A stretch of DNA of 64,000 nt, from contig NZ_RCCA01000001.1 in assembly GCF_003663845.1 (NCBI RefSeq), positions 4,030,001 to 4,094,000 on the forward strand, written 5' to 3'. Positions within the stretch are counted from its first letter, which is position 1; each line of letters begins with the position of its first letter. The stretch comes from Chryseobacterium sp. 7 (GTDB lineage: Bacteria; Bacteroidota; Bacteroidia; Flavobacteriales; Weeksellaceae). Positions 21,692-30,666 of the stretch are shown here, one piece after another. Made by a program: the position numbers and the translations under genes. Under the pieces are notes generated by a model that saw only the letters and a program-made list of their open reading frames with translations, ran no database searches and was not told where the DNA came from.

Positions 21692-22123
21692 TTATCGCTT
21701 TTTTGTTTTCTTTGCTGATATATTGGATTGATCGGGAGAGAAGTTTTTTCTTACCTGAATCAGGTATTCTTCTTCGGCTAAATCAATCAGCTTATCCAGA
21801 ATAGAAGCTTTATCTTCAGATTTTACTAAGCGGTTCTCTAAGAATCGATTCTGGTGCTCCAAACGTTTTAGCTTCTCTTCAAGTTCTCTGATTTTTTGTT
21901 CCGGGGTTTGCATAGCTTTACTTTGTGAACGGTTATCCAGATCAAAGTTACCATATTTTCTACGCCATTCGGTAATAGTACCATGTCCCTGGATACCATA
22001 TTTGCGCATTGCTGCCCGATTTCCAATCGAACCACTTTCTACTTCACCCACTACGGCTAGTTTAAAGGATAAACTGTAATCTTTTTGACTACGCTTTACA
22101 TACTGATTATTAAATTGTTCCAT
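21692..22123 (-). CDS. IS3-family transposase OrfA
   Basis: A 143-residue OrfA with an HTH (DYSLSFKLAVVGEVESGSIGNRAAMRKYGIQGHGTITEWRRKYG) and a leucine-zipper-like coiled coil (PEQKIRELEEKLKRLEHQNRFLENRLVKSEDKASILDKLIDLAEEEY). It stops at 21692 just after a slippery AAAAAAG sequence at 21698-21704, from which ribosomes shift -1 into orfB. It binds the terminal repeats as part of OrfAB. Confidence 0.9.
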   Translation of the reverse strand: MEQFNNQYVKRSQKDYSLSFKLAVVGEVESGSIGNRAAMRKYGIQGHGTITEWRRKYGNFDLDNRSQSKAMQTPEQKIRELEEKLKRLEHQNRFLENRLVKSEDKASILDKLIDLAEEEYLIQVRKNFSPDQSNISAKKTKKR

Positions 22124-22198
22124 AACATTACTTTTTTAGTTGTAACGATATGTTAGGACGAGTCATTATGATAAAATATAAATATTAAAACTGAATTT

Positions 22199-23632
22199 TT
22201 AAAATTTCATCATCCAGTTATTGAGATCTTCATGTGAGGGAATATCCAATTGTTTCCTCAACCTGTTTTTCTTGGTTTCAATTCCCCGAATAGTCAGGTG
22301 ATTATAATGAGCAATTTCTTTAGTAGAAAAATTAAGCCGGAGCAATGCACAAAATTTAAGCTGTCCTGAAGTGAGAAAAGGATACGTTTCTGAGAGTTTT
22401 TTATAAAATTCCGGATAAATCTCTTTAAATCTTAAAAGAAAAGCAGGATTATCTGATTTTGCTAATTGAACCATCTCTTCGAAAGCATCATTCATTTTAT
22501 TTTCTAAATCAGAAATTACCACTTCCTTTTGTTTCTTCTCATTTCTTTCTTTTCGGTATCTTTTAAAATATCTTACTGCATAATATATCATGATCAATAA
22601 GACGCTTAAAGTAAAGCCTAAAATAAGATAAAATCTACCAGATTGCTTTTTGCTTTTTTCATTATCCCGTATTGACTCTTTATTTACAGCTATTTTTTCA
22701 ACATTACGTAAACTGTCATCAAGTTTTTTATATTTATTTCTGTAAAACAAGGAATTTTTATAATCTTTTTGTTTTTCATAAACAAGAGCAAGGTTATCAT
22801 AAACATCCTTCAATTGATAAGGTCTTGCACTGCGTTTTGTAATAGATAAAGCTTGTTTTAAATAATAAAAAGCACTATCCTGATCATTACTCTTATAATA
22901 AAAAGAACCTATATAACTGGAAATAATACCTAAATTCATTGTATCTCTTCTCAAAACAGAAAGCCTTAATGCCTTTCGGCTGTAATAAAATGCAGAATCA
23001 AGTTGATTTATTTCAGAAAAATACAGACCTATATTAGAATACATTGGAATTAAGGATATTTCTTTTTTATCTTTATTTTGCATTTTGTTGTACCATTTCA
23101 AACTCTCCTTAAGATAAACCAATGTACTATCATCACAAGACAGTCCCATTTCACTTCTGAGAATCACTAAATCACTAAACAATGACCCTTTTCCCGCATA
23201 CATTTTATCCCCCTTTAGATTTGATGCTTTTTCAAGTGCTCCCTTAAACAAGCTTTCCGATTTATTATAGACTCCTAACTTCATATATGCCATTGCTCTC
23301 ATACGAATGGCAACCATTTCGTAAAACGGATCGCCAACCTTATGAGCATAATCTTCAACCCTTACAGAATATTCTATCAGTTTTTCATATTCTCCCAGAT
23401 CAAAATAAACAATTGTAGCATGATACATTGCAGAAATTTCTTCTTTCTCATATCCATTTTTAGCAGCAATGTCAACATATTTAAGAAGCAGTTTTAAAGC
23501 TTCCTTTTTATTTGCCATACTAAAAGTCGCTATTTTATCAAGACTATCTATTTCTTTTGAGGTATACTTTTGTCCTAAAAAATCTACAAAAATAAAAACT
23601 GTCAAAAGCATAAAAAGTATTTTTTTTAGCAT
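22199..23632 (-). CDS. TPR-repeat membrane regulator with LuxR-like HTH
   Basis: A 477-residue protein. A signal sequence (MLKKILFMLLTVFIFVDFLGQK) is followed by TPR-type helical repeats to about 310 (YDNLALVYEKQKDYKNSLFYRNKYKKL), a TM helix (FYLILGFTLSVLLIMIYYAVRYF, about 338-360), a coiled-coil linker and a C-terminal LuxR-like HTH (LTSGQLKFCALLRLNFSTKEIAHYNHLTIRGIETKKNRLRKQL). This architecture is common in Chryseobacterium; the periplasmic TPR part would sense a ligand and the cytoplasmic HTH would bind DNA or another regulator. It is the first chromosomal gene right of the IS, whose end is 34 bp from this stop. Confidence 0.78.
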   Translation of the reverse strand: MLKKILFMLLTVFIFVDFLGQKYTSKEIDSLDKIATFSMANKKEALKLLLKYVDIAAKNGYEKEEISAMYHATIVYFDLGEYEKLIEYSVRVEDYAHKVGDPFYEMVAIRMRAMAYMKLGVYNKSESLFKGALEKASNLKGDKMYAGKGSLFSDLVILRSEMGLSCDDSTLVYLKESLKWYNKMQNKDKKEISLIPMYSNIGLYFSEINQLDSAFYYSRKALRLSVLRRDTMNLGIISSYIGSFYYKSNDQDSAFYYLKQALSITKRSARPYQLKDVYDNLALVYEKQKDYKNSLFYRNKYKKLDDSLRNVEKIAVNKESIRDNEKSKKQSGRFYLILGFTLSVLLIMIYYAVRYFKRYRKERNEKKQKEVVISDLENKMNDAFEEMVQLAKSDNPAFLLRFKEIYPEFYKKLSETYPFLTSGQLKFCALLRLNFSTKEIAHYNHLTIRGIETKKNRLRKQLDIPSHEDLNNWMMKF

Positions 23633-24135
23633 AGTATTAACTCATTTTTTTTTATGATTTAGGTAAATTTAAAAAAAGTAAGTGAATAAAAAGGATAACC
23701 TATAAATATAACTACATTTGCCAATATATCTGCTGATTCTGAAATAACCGTTAGTTCCTTATCATTTATTCATTTTTTTAGTTAACCAGAAGATTATCCA
23801 GAAACAACAATATTGAATCATTGTTAGAGCTTTTCAGAGATTTATTTATTATGCTACCATTTTGCTAGCTTTACTATTAATTAAAATCAAAAGCCTTTTA
23901 GCCAAGTTCATTTTTTTGCAGTATGAATTTATGAAGAGATTTCTATCTGCATCTCAAACATTAACAGAAATCCTATATTCAAACTGAATCCACATTTGAT
24001 ATGGAGTTTATGCAAAATAAATATAATGAATGTTACTTATATAAAGAAGTAATAAAATATTGATAAAATAAAAATTCCTACAATGATCATCTTTTATTAG
24101 TTATTCTGAATCATATTCTTGTTTAGAATTTAAAA
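23633..24135. other. Non-coding, AT-rich
   Basis: Divided between the TPR gene upstream region and the downstream region of the frameshifted exported gene. No ORF, repeat or clear promoter found. Confidence 0.45.
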
Positions 24136-24159
24136 TAGTGGCTGCAATAACAGCCACTA
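24136..24159. terminator. Hairpin after the frameshifted exported gene
   Basis: TAGTGGCTG-CAATAA-CAGCCACTA, a perfect stem 40 bp after the gene's stop; the minus-strand tail TATTTT is a weak T-run. Confidence 0.55.
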
Positions 24160-24198
24160 CCCAAATACACATATGTAAAAAATGAAAAAAATTCAGAA

Positions 24199-25637
24199 TT
24201 AGTGTACAACTTTTATGAAATCACCTGTTCTGTACAAAGCTCCCACTGGTAGGCCATATGCAACTGCTGCATTATTATCTGCCAAATCAGGACACCCTAC
24301 GATAATTGCTGGTGTAAGATCAGCTGCTTGCTTTACAACATGTAACTGAGCAGCAGGAACATTCGTTCCGGCACCGATTCTTCCTTGAAAATAATTCTTT
24401 GTATCAGCACCTTGAGAATATAGATTATAAGCATTACTGGCAACATCACCTGTAAAACGATAACGACTTATAAAAAGACCGTATGAATTACTAATAGTTC
24501 TGCTTCCACTTCCAGACTCCGCTGCATCAACAAATACACCATATAGTTTGTTCACTGTATAAGTTCCTGTTGAGCCAAACCCTGTATAAGATCTTAATGC
24601 AGCAAAAGCATTAGAAATATTTAGGCTACCTCCTGCCATTGTAGTATTAAGTGATGCATTAACTCCATAAGCAGACGTAAGGTTTGATGAGCCACTTCCC
24701 TGCAGGCTTACTTCCATTTGTCCTCCGATTACCATGGGTGATGTAAATGCATGCCCACTTACCGTGTATGGTCTTGCAGATCCTTCGTATGCGCGTAGAT
24801 TATTTACGCTAATATCTCCATTATTATAAACACTGGAAGCAGTATCTCCACCAGCATAAGATAAGTTACCAAAAACATTTCCGGATGTAAGAGTACCTGT
24901 TGAATATAGAAAAGCAGTATTGCTTGCACCTGTAATTGTTGTTGATGGATTGCTCTTTGAACCAATTAAATAATAAGCAAAAGACCCACTACTTCCACCT
25001 GACATAGTCATTGATTTGTCATTTACAGTACTTAATACACCGAGATTTACACTGGTACCGGATGTAGCAGTATCTTCAAGAAGGCCAAATATTGCACTTT
25101 TTGCCCCGGCCCATTACTATATTCTATACTTCCAAGGCCTGAAGAGTTTCCTGTAGTTCCATCTGTAATCCTATTCGTAATAGCAAATTTAACAGCAGAA
25201 TTACCAATATCTTCTCCTATGGCCGCACTTCCAGCTCTCCAAATATTATCGGTGGTTGTTTTTGCAATAGTATTGGTAGTTCCTTTTTTATTCCAGACAC
25301 CATTAGATGTAGTATTTAAAATCTGCCATATCGTACCATCAAAATAGTAATAACCAACAGAAGTGACATTGGCTGTCTTTGTTGTTGTATCAACAGGAAG
25401 TAATGCTTGGGTAACATAAATAATAGTTCCGATTTGTGGAACATCATACTTGCTATCTTTTGCTTTCAGTTCAGCTCCTGTTAATCTTGGAGCGATAAAA
25501 CCATCAGTTTTTGTAGGATCTAAAGGTGAGGATACAACATCTAATGTTGCTTTAGGGATTGCAGTATTGATTCCGACCTGTCCATACGCAATAGATGAAA
25601 CAGCAATAGTTGCTGCTAATAATAATTTCTTCGTCAT
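24199..25637 (-). pseudogene. Exported beta-rich repeat protein, frameshifted
   Basis: Two frames of one gene. 25047-25637 encodes a signal peptide (MTKKLLLAATIAVSSIAYGQ) and VGINTAIPKATLDVVSSPLDPTKTDGFIAPRLTGAEL, the start typical of Bacteroidetes tail-fibre-like surface proteins, and leaves frame after SIEYSNGPG. The other frame continues AKSAIFGLLEDTATSGTSVNLGVL into 24199-25011 (YSNGD-type Gly/Ser/Thr-rich repeats; end AAVAYGLPVGALYRTGDFIKVVH). The shift lies in the G/C run at 25103-25112 and corresponds to one missing base. About 480 residues if restored. Function unknown; probably cell surface. May be a sequencing error rather than a real lesion. Confidence 0.75.
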
Positions 25638-26223
25638 AGTGTTTTAAATTAAAAGTTATTAACTAATTTTTTTGTTGAATAATTTTTCGCAAAGTAAATT
25701 TCAAATCCGGACAACATGCAAAAAAAGCACTACTTCAAATCTACGCCATATTTATAAACAACTGAAATTCAAATACATTAAACATCACACACTACACAAC
25801 AACATTATTCAAAATGACAAAATTTTCTTTTTATTTTTAAAATTCAACTTTAAAAATCTAGAATATAAGTTTATTTTAGAAGCATATATTTTCATTAAAA
25901 TGAATTGATCAAATTAAAAAACAAATTTAAAATACAGAGTAAGAAACAATAGGCCATTTTGAACAGTATATAGATTTTATGACAAACAATACAGTTTTTG
26001 TAATTGCAGAAATAATTTCAATTCGATAAAATGATAATAAACAAGGAAAATAAAAGCCTTGGAAATAGATGGCAATGTTTCAATCAATGACTTTTCAATT
26101 TCTTGCCAACAGACATTCTAGCATAACCTCCTGAAAACTAAAAGACTAAAATTAAGGGATCTAAAATAAAAGCTTCTGGTCGACAAAAAAGACTAAAAAA
26201 ATGTTTTATCGTAAAGAATTTTA
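25638..26223. other. Non-coding, very AT-rich divergent region
   Basis: Between the divergent exported gene and acpP. A 78-residue plus-strand frame (25672-25908) is low-complexity and not credible. Holds the acpP promoter at its right end; nothing else recognised. Confidence 0.45.
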
Positions 26224-26231
26224 TATATTTG
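26224..26231 (+). promoter_or_regulatory. acpP operon -7 promoter element
   Basis: TATATTTG matches TAnnTTTG, 31 bp before the acpP ATG. Confidence 0.6.
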
Positions 26232-26262
26232 CACCATCTAACAATTAAAAAAATAATTTACT

Positions 26263-26502
26263 ATGTCAGACATTGCATCAAGAGTAAAAGCTATCATCGC
26301 TGATAAGCTTGACGTTGAAGAAACAGAAGTAACTCCTGAAGCTAGCTTCACTAACGATTTAGGAGCTGATTCACTAGATACAGTTGAGTTAATCATGGAA
26401 TTTGAAAAAGAATTTAACATTCAGATCCCGGATGACCAAGCTGAAAAAATTACTACTGTAGGACACGCTATCGCTTACATCGAAGAAGTAGTAAATAAAT
26501 AA
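26263..26502 (+). CDS. acpP: Acyl carrier protein
   Basis: A 79-residue acidic four-helix protein. DLGADSLDTVELIMEFEKEFNIQIPDDQAEKITTVGHAI contains the phosphopantetheine attachment serine (GADSLD). It carries the growing acyl chain in type II fatty acid synthesis. It starts a tight cluster with fabF and rnc, the standard order in Flavobacteriia. Confidence 0.97.
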   Translation: MSDIASRVKAIIADKLDVEETEVTPEASFTNDLGADSLDTVELIMEFEKEFNIQIPDDQAEKITTVGHAIAYIEEVVNK

Positions 26503-26536
26503 TATTCTTCAACAAAAAAGAAATTAAACAAAGTTT

Positions 26537-27781
26537 ATGGAATTAAAAAGAGTAGTTGTAACCGGGTTTGGAGCAATAACACCAATAGGAAATAATGCAA
26601 AAGAATACTGGGAAAATCTTATTAAAGGTGAGAGCGGTGCCGCTCCGATTACTCTTTTTGATGCCACAAACTTTAAAACGAAGTTCGCTTGCGAAGTGAA
26701 AAATTTCGATCCTTTACAGCATTTCGATAAGAAAGAAGCTAAAAAAATGGACCGAAATACTCAATTGGGGCTTGTTGCTGCTAGAGAAGCAGTAGCACAT
26801 TCTGGAATTATTGAAGACAATGTAGATAAAAACAGAGTTGGAGTAATCTGGGGTTCCGGAATCGGAGGATTAGAGACTTTTGAAACTGAAGTGTTAGGAT
26901 GGGCCAATACGGAAATTCCGAGATTCAACCCGTTCTTTATTCCGAAAATGATTGCGGATATCACTCCAGGACATATCTCTATTGAGTATGGTTTCCACGG
27001 GCCTAATTACACTACCGTATCTGCATGTGCATCTTCAGCAAATGCTATAATTGATTCCAAAATGCTGATCCAGTTGGGAAAAGCAGACGTTATTGTGTGC
27101 GGAGGCTCTGAAGCAGCCGTTACAGCAAGTGGTGTCGGTGGATTTAATGCAATGATGGCACTTTCTACAAGAAATGATGACCCTAAAACAGCCTCAAGAC
27201 CTTTTGACAAAGACAGAGATGGATTTGTATTAGGTGAAGGTGCGGGAACTATTATTCTTGAAGAATATGAGCACGCTGTAAAACGTGGCGCCACAATTTA
27301 TGCAGAATTATTAGGAGGAGGTTTAAGTGCTGATGCACATCACATGACCGCTCCACACCCTGAAGGCCTTGGTGCTTATCTGGTAATGAAGAGTTGTCTG
27401 GAAGACGCTGGTTTAACTGCTGATGAAGTAGATCATATCAATATGCATGGTACTTCTACTCCATTAGGAGACATCGCAGAATCCAATGCCATCTCAAGAT
27501 TATTAGGCGAGCACGCTTATGACATTCAGATTAATTCTACAAAATCAATGACTGGTCACCTTTTAGGAGCTGCTGGTGTCATTGAAGCTATTGCTGCATT
27601 AGGAACTATTATTCATGGTACTGTTCCTCCTACCATCAACCATTTTACTGATGATGAAAATATTGACAGCAGACTAAACTTTACGTTTAATACAGCTGTG
27701 AAGAAAGATGTAAAAGTAGCCATGAGCAATACTTTTGGATTTGGCGGGCATAACGCTTGCGTTCTATTTAAGAAAATCTAA
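26537..27781 (+). CDS. fabF: 3-oxoacyl-ACP synthase II (KAS II)
   Basis: A 414-residue beta-ketoacyl-ACP synthase. The catalytic Cys is in TVSACASSANAI, the two histidines are in MHGTSTPLGD and NSTKSMTGHLLGAAG, and the C-terminal NTFGFGGHNACVLF is conserved. It condenses malonyl-ACP with acyl-ACP during chain elongation. Length is normal. It follows acpP by 34 bp and precedes rnc by 9 bp; all are probably one transcript. Confidence 0.97.
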   Translation: MELKRVVVTGFGAITPIGNNAKEYWENLIKGESGAAPITLFDATNFKTKFACEVKNFDPLQHFDKKEAKKMDRNTQLGLVAAREAVAHSGIIEDNVDKNRVGVIWGSGIGGLETFETEVLGWANTEIPRFNPFFIPKMIADITPGHISIEYGFHGPNYTTVSACASSANAIIDSKMLIQLGKADVIVCGGSEAAVTASGVGGFNAMMALSTRNDDPKTASRPFDKDRDGFVLGEGAGTIILEEYEHAVKRGATIYAELLGGGLSADAHHMTAPHPEGLGAYLVMKSCLEDAGLTADEVDHINMHGTSTPLGDIAESNAISRLLGEHAYDIQINSTKSMTGHLLGAAGVIEAIAALGTIIHGTVPPTINHFTDDENIDSRLNFTFNTAVKKDVKVAMSNTFGFGGHNACVLFKKI

Positions 27782-27790
27782 ATTCAATGA

Positions 27791-28555
27791 ATGGAGTTAC
27801 AGAAATACTTTTCTAAATTCCTTCTCAAAAAAAGAAAAAGACAACTAACGGAAAGAGAGTATTTCCTCAGTACCGAGCTTAAAAAAGTTTTGGGTACAGA
27901 GGTACAGAATATCGCTCTTTACCGCGAAGCTTTTTCTTTAAAAAACTCTTCTAAAAATCAAGACAGCAACTACGAAAGACTTGAATTTTTGGGAGATTCT
28001 GTTTTGGGTACAATTATTTCTTGTCATTTGTTCCAGACCTACCCTCAGGCCAATGAGGGATATCTGACACAAATGAAATCTAAGATTGTTAATAGGAAAA
28101 ATCTCAATAAATTAGGAGAAGACCTCAAGCTTACAAGCCTTTTGCAAAAGCAAAACAGTTCTTCAGCTTTGGGTGAGAATATCTCCGGAAATTTATTCGA
28201 AGCCTTAATTGGTGCCGTTTATTTGGACTTCCATTATGATGCTTGCAAAAGGATTATTTTGGAAAAATTGCTGACCCCTTCCGAAATTAATAAGCTTGAA
28301 AATAAAATTGTAAGCTATAAAGGTCTCCTTCTCGAATGGAGCCAAAAGAAGAAAGTCAATATAAAATACGAAACCTGCGAGGAAATACAAGCCAATAAAT
28401 CTGTAGTATTCAGGTGCCATGTATGGCTGGGAGATGAAAAAATTGCCAATGCAACAGAAACTTCCAAGAAGAAAGCAGAGGAAAAAGCAGCACAGAGGGC
28501 GTTTTATATTTTAAACAAAAAAGAAAATATACTTGGAAATCCAAAAACTTTATGA
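27791..28555 (+). CDS. rnc: Ribonuclease III
   Basis: A 254-residue protein. The RNase III signature NYERLEFLGDSVLGTIIS gives the first acidic metal ligands, GNLFEALIGAVYLD carries the second set, and a C-terminal double-stranded-RNA-binding domain (about 178-245; YKGLLLEWSQKKKVNIKYE...KKKAEEKAAQRAFYIL) follows. It cuts dsRNA during rRNA and mRNA processing. It overlaps the next gene by 23 bp. Confidence 0.95.
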   Translation: MELQKYFSKFLLKKRKRQLTEREYFLSTELKKVLGTEVQNIALYREAFSLKNSSKNQDSNYERLEFLGDSVLGTIISCHLFQTYPQANEGYLTQMKSKIVNRKNLNKLGEDLKLTSLLQKQNSSSALGENISGNLFEALIGAVYLDFHYDACKRIILEKLLTPSEINKLENKIVSYKGLLLEWSQKKKVNIKYETCEEIQANKSVVFRCHVWLGDEKIANATETSKKKAEEKAAQRAFYILNKKENILGNPKTL

Positions 28556-29005
28556 TCTTGATGATATAGAATTTGAAGATATTGCCATAGGATTGGTAAG
28601 ATTAGCCAAAGATATACCCGCTCATGAGTTTTTCTACAAAATAAATCAAACCAACAACCTAAGTTTTTCAAGAAAAAAAGATCTTGTCTTCCATGGGGGT
28701 ATTATGATTATTTTTTCCCAAGATATGAGGCCTACCACAAGTTTACAAAGACTTGTTTTACCTTTATTTCCAATAAATCTTCTGAAAGTAAGCAAAAAAA
28801 AATTCAGACAGAACTCTTTACAGAAGAAGAAAACATTAAATTTTTATTAAATAATCAGGTAGATGTGGAATATATTCTGCATAGTTCGGAACAGTTTCCT
28901 GATTTTTCCGTAATTTTGCTCCCTGAAAATCTTGTGTTTCCAATTCAAGATTATACACTGAGTTCTGAAGAGGAACTTTATCAAATTATCCAGTATTATG
29001 AATAA
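28533..29005 (+). pseudogene. IPExxxVDY-type small protein gene with a frameshift
   Basis: The first frame (TTG start at 28533, overlapping rnc) encodes LYDLDDIEFEDIAIGLVRLAKDIPAHEFFYKINQ...KDLVFHGG and then drifts into nonsense. One base over, the frame continues YYDYFFPRYEAYHKFTKTCF, then SSESKQKKIQTELFTEEENI and FSVILLPENLVFPIQDYTLS, to TAA at 29003. The break falls in a five-G run near 28696; six G would restore one ORF of about 157 residues. Its place between rnc and pyk is that of the Bacteroidetes IPExxxVDY family, of unknown function. Both halves look conserved, so a recent mutation or a sequencing error is likely. The last bases overlap the pyk start. Confidence 0.8.
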
Positions 29006-30443
29006 GTATTTAAAGAAGACAAAAATTATCGCAACACTAGGGCCTGCTTCATCGTCGAAGGAGGTAATGTTAGATTTAATGAAAGCGGGTGTTGATATTT
29101 TCAGAATAAATTTTTCCCACGCAGATTACGACTTGGTTCGAAAAAATATTGAAATAATTAGAGAGCTCAACAGCGAGTATGGTTATTCAGTAGGAATCCT
29201 GGGTGATCTTCAAGGGCCTAAGCTGAGAGTGGGAGTTGTAAAGGAGGGGTCTTACCTGAACCCAGGTGATATTCTTACTTTCACCAATGAAAAGATGGAG
29301 GGAGATTCCACTAAGGTGTACATGACTTACCAACAGTTTCCACAAGACGTAAAAGTAGGAGAAAGAATCCTTATTGACGATGGGAAGCTCATGTTGGAGG
29401 TTATCGAAACTAATGAAAAAGATACTGTAAAAGCGAAAACCATTCAAGGAGGTCCGTTAAGTTCTAAAAAAGGAGTTAACCTGCCTAATACGAACGTTTC
29501 TCTTCCTGCATTGACGGAAAAAGATGTTCAGGATGCTAATTTCATGCTTGATATGGAAGTTGACTGGATTGCTCTTTCTTTCGTACGTCACGCACAGGAC
29601 ATCATTGACCTGAAAGAATTAATTGCAAACCATCCGAACGGTAAATTCAAGACTCCGATTATTGCGAAGATTGAAAAGCCTGAGGGCGTTAAAAATATCG
29701 AAGAAATTCTTCTTGAATGTGATGGATTAATGGTAGCCCGTGGAGACCTTGGAGTAGAAGTTCCAATGGAAGAAGTTCCTGCTATCCAGAAAAACCTGGT
29801 AGAGAAAGCAAGATTCTATTCCAAGCCGGTAATCATTGCTACTCAGATGATGGAAACGATGATCAACAGCTTAACACCAACAAGAGCGGAAGTAAATGAC
29901 GTTGCTAACTCTGTATTGGACGGAGCTGATGCCGTAATGCTTTCCGGAGAAACTTCTGTAGGTAGATATCCGGTACAGGTTGTGGAAAACATGGCTAAAA
30001 TTGTAAAGAATATTGAAACAACTCATTTTTACCAACACAAAAATGAGCCTATCGAGAAAGATTACAATTGTATTGACGAGAGATTCATTACGAACAGGGT
30101 GTGTCTTGCCGCAGTAAGGATTGCTAAAACAACCAACGTTTCTGCTATTGTAACTCTTACTCATTCTGGTTATACAGCTTTCCAGCTTGCAGCACACAGA
30201 CCAAACTCTCACATCATTGTATACAGTGGTAACAGAAGAGTAATCGCTATGCTAAACCTTCTTTGGGGTGTTCACGCATATTATTATGATATGAAGAAAT
30301 CTACTGATGAAACGATCATCCAGGTAAACATGTTAACGCATAACTACGGTTATATCGAATCAGGAGATTTTGTAATCAATATCAATGCTACTCCATCTTA
30401 TGAAGGTGGAAAAACGAATACACTAAGATTGACTACAGTATAG
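28998..30443 (+). CDS. pyk: Pyruvate kinase
   Basis: A 481-residue enzyme: KTKIIATLGPASSS at the start, the substrate-binding region RINFSHAD, the catalytic lysine/metal signature TPIIAKIEKPEGVKNIEEIL and ARGDLGVEVP, MMETMINSLTPTRAEVNDVANSVLDGADAVMLSGETSVG, and a C-terminal regulatory-type domain. It makes pyruvate and ATP from phosphoenolpyruvate and ADP. The start overlaps the frameshifted gene before it. A tandem repeat starts directly at its stop codon and a terminator follows. Confidence 0.96.
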   Translation: MNKYLKKTKIIATLGPASSSKEVMLDLMKAGVDIFRINFSHADYDLVRKNIEIIRELNSEYGYSVGILGDLQGPKLRVGVVKEGSYLNPGDILTFTNEKMEGDSTKVYMTYQQFPQDVKVGERILIDDGKLMLEVIETNEKDTVKAKTIQGGPLSSKKGVNLPNTNVSLPALTEKDVQDANFMLDMEVDWIALSFVRHAQDIIDLKELIANHPNGKFKTPIIAKIEKPEGVKNIEEILLECDGLMVARGDLGVEVPMEEVPAIQKNLVEKARFYSKPVIIATQMMETMINSLTPTRAEVNDVANSVLDGADAVMLSGETSVGRYPVQVVENMAKIVKNIETTHFYQHKNEPIEKDYNCIDERFITNRVCLAAVRIAKTTNVSAIVTLTHSGYTAFQLAAHRPNSHIIVYSGNRRVIAMLNLLWGVHAYYYDMKKSTDETIIQVNMLTHNYGYIESGDFVININATPSYEGGKTNTLRLTTV

Positions 30444-30488
30444 CAATAAGCAATAAGCAATAAGCAATAAGCAATAAGCAATAAGCAA
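30443..30488 (+). repeat. Heptanucleotide tandem repeat GCAATAA, six full copies
   Basis: Six perfect GCAATAA units followed by GCAA, starting on the last base of the pyk stop codon. Copy number is likely variable. Confidence 0.9.
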
Positions 30489-30511
30489 AATTACTTTTTG
30501 TCAAATCATAA

Positions 30512-30546
30512 AAAAACTCCCGGAAATGAATTTTCCGGGAGTTTTT
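30512..30546 (+). terminator. pyk terminator
   Basis: AAAACTCCCGGAAA-ATGAA-TTTTCCGGGAGTTTTT; strong stem and T-run. Confidence 0.88.
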
Positions 30547-30588
30547 ATTTATAGCGTAAAGTTTACTGTTAACTTATAAACGTAATTT

Positions 30589-30652
30589 GTCATTCTGAAC
30601 GAAACGGAGTGAAGTGAAGAATCCCTGAGATTCCTCGGTTCCTCGGAATGAC
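30589..30652. repeat. REP-like palindromic intergenic element
   Basis: Outer arms GTCATTC and GAATGAC enclose an inner hairpin AGAATC-CCTGA-GATTC; the sequence (GAACGAAACGGAGTGAAGTG) is of the type dispersed between genes in many Bacteroidetes genomes. Only one copy is in this window, so dispersal is from general knowledge. Confidence 0.6.
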
Positions 30653-30666
30653 ATCCATACACCTAT

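Larger units (their letters stand above)
20775..22165 (-). mobile_element. IS3-family insertion sequence (1391 bp)
   Basis: Two overlapping minus-strand ORFs (orfA 21692-22123, orfB 20826-21677) lie within imperfect terminal inverted repeats. The ends read TGACTAGTCGTAAATAATCG (left) and TGACTCGTCCTAACATATCG (right, reversed), and similarity continues for about 35 bases. No clear target duplication flanks the element. The left end is only four bases from attR. Confidence 0.88.

Noticed and set aside
25672..25908. 78-residue ORF upstream of acpP
   Set aside because: Low-complexity Lys/Phe/Asn/Ile-rich translation of AT-rich non-coding DNA.
30443..30488. CRISPR-like array
   Set aside because: The repeat unit is only 7 bp with no spacers; no CRISPR array was seen elsewhere in the window.
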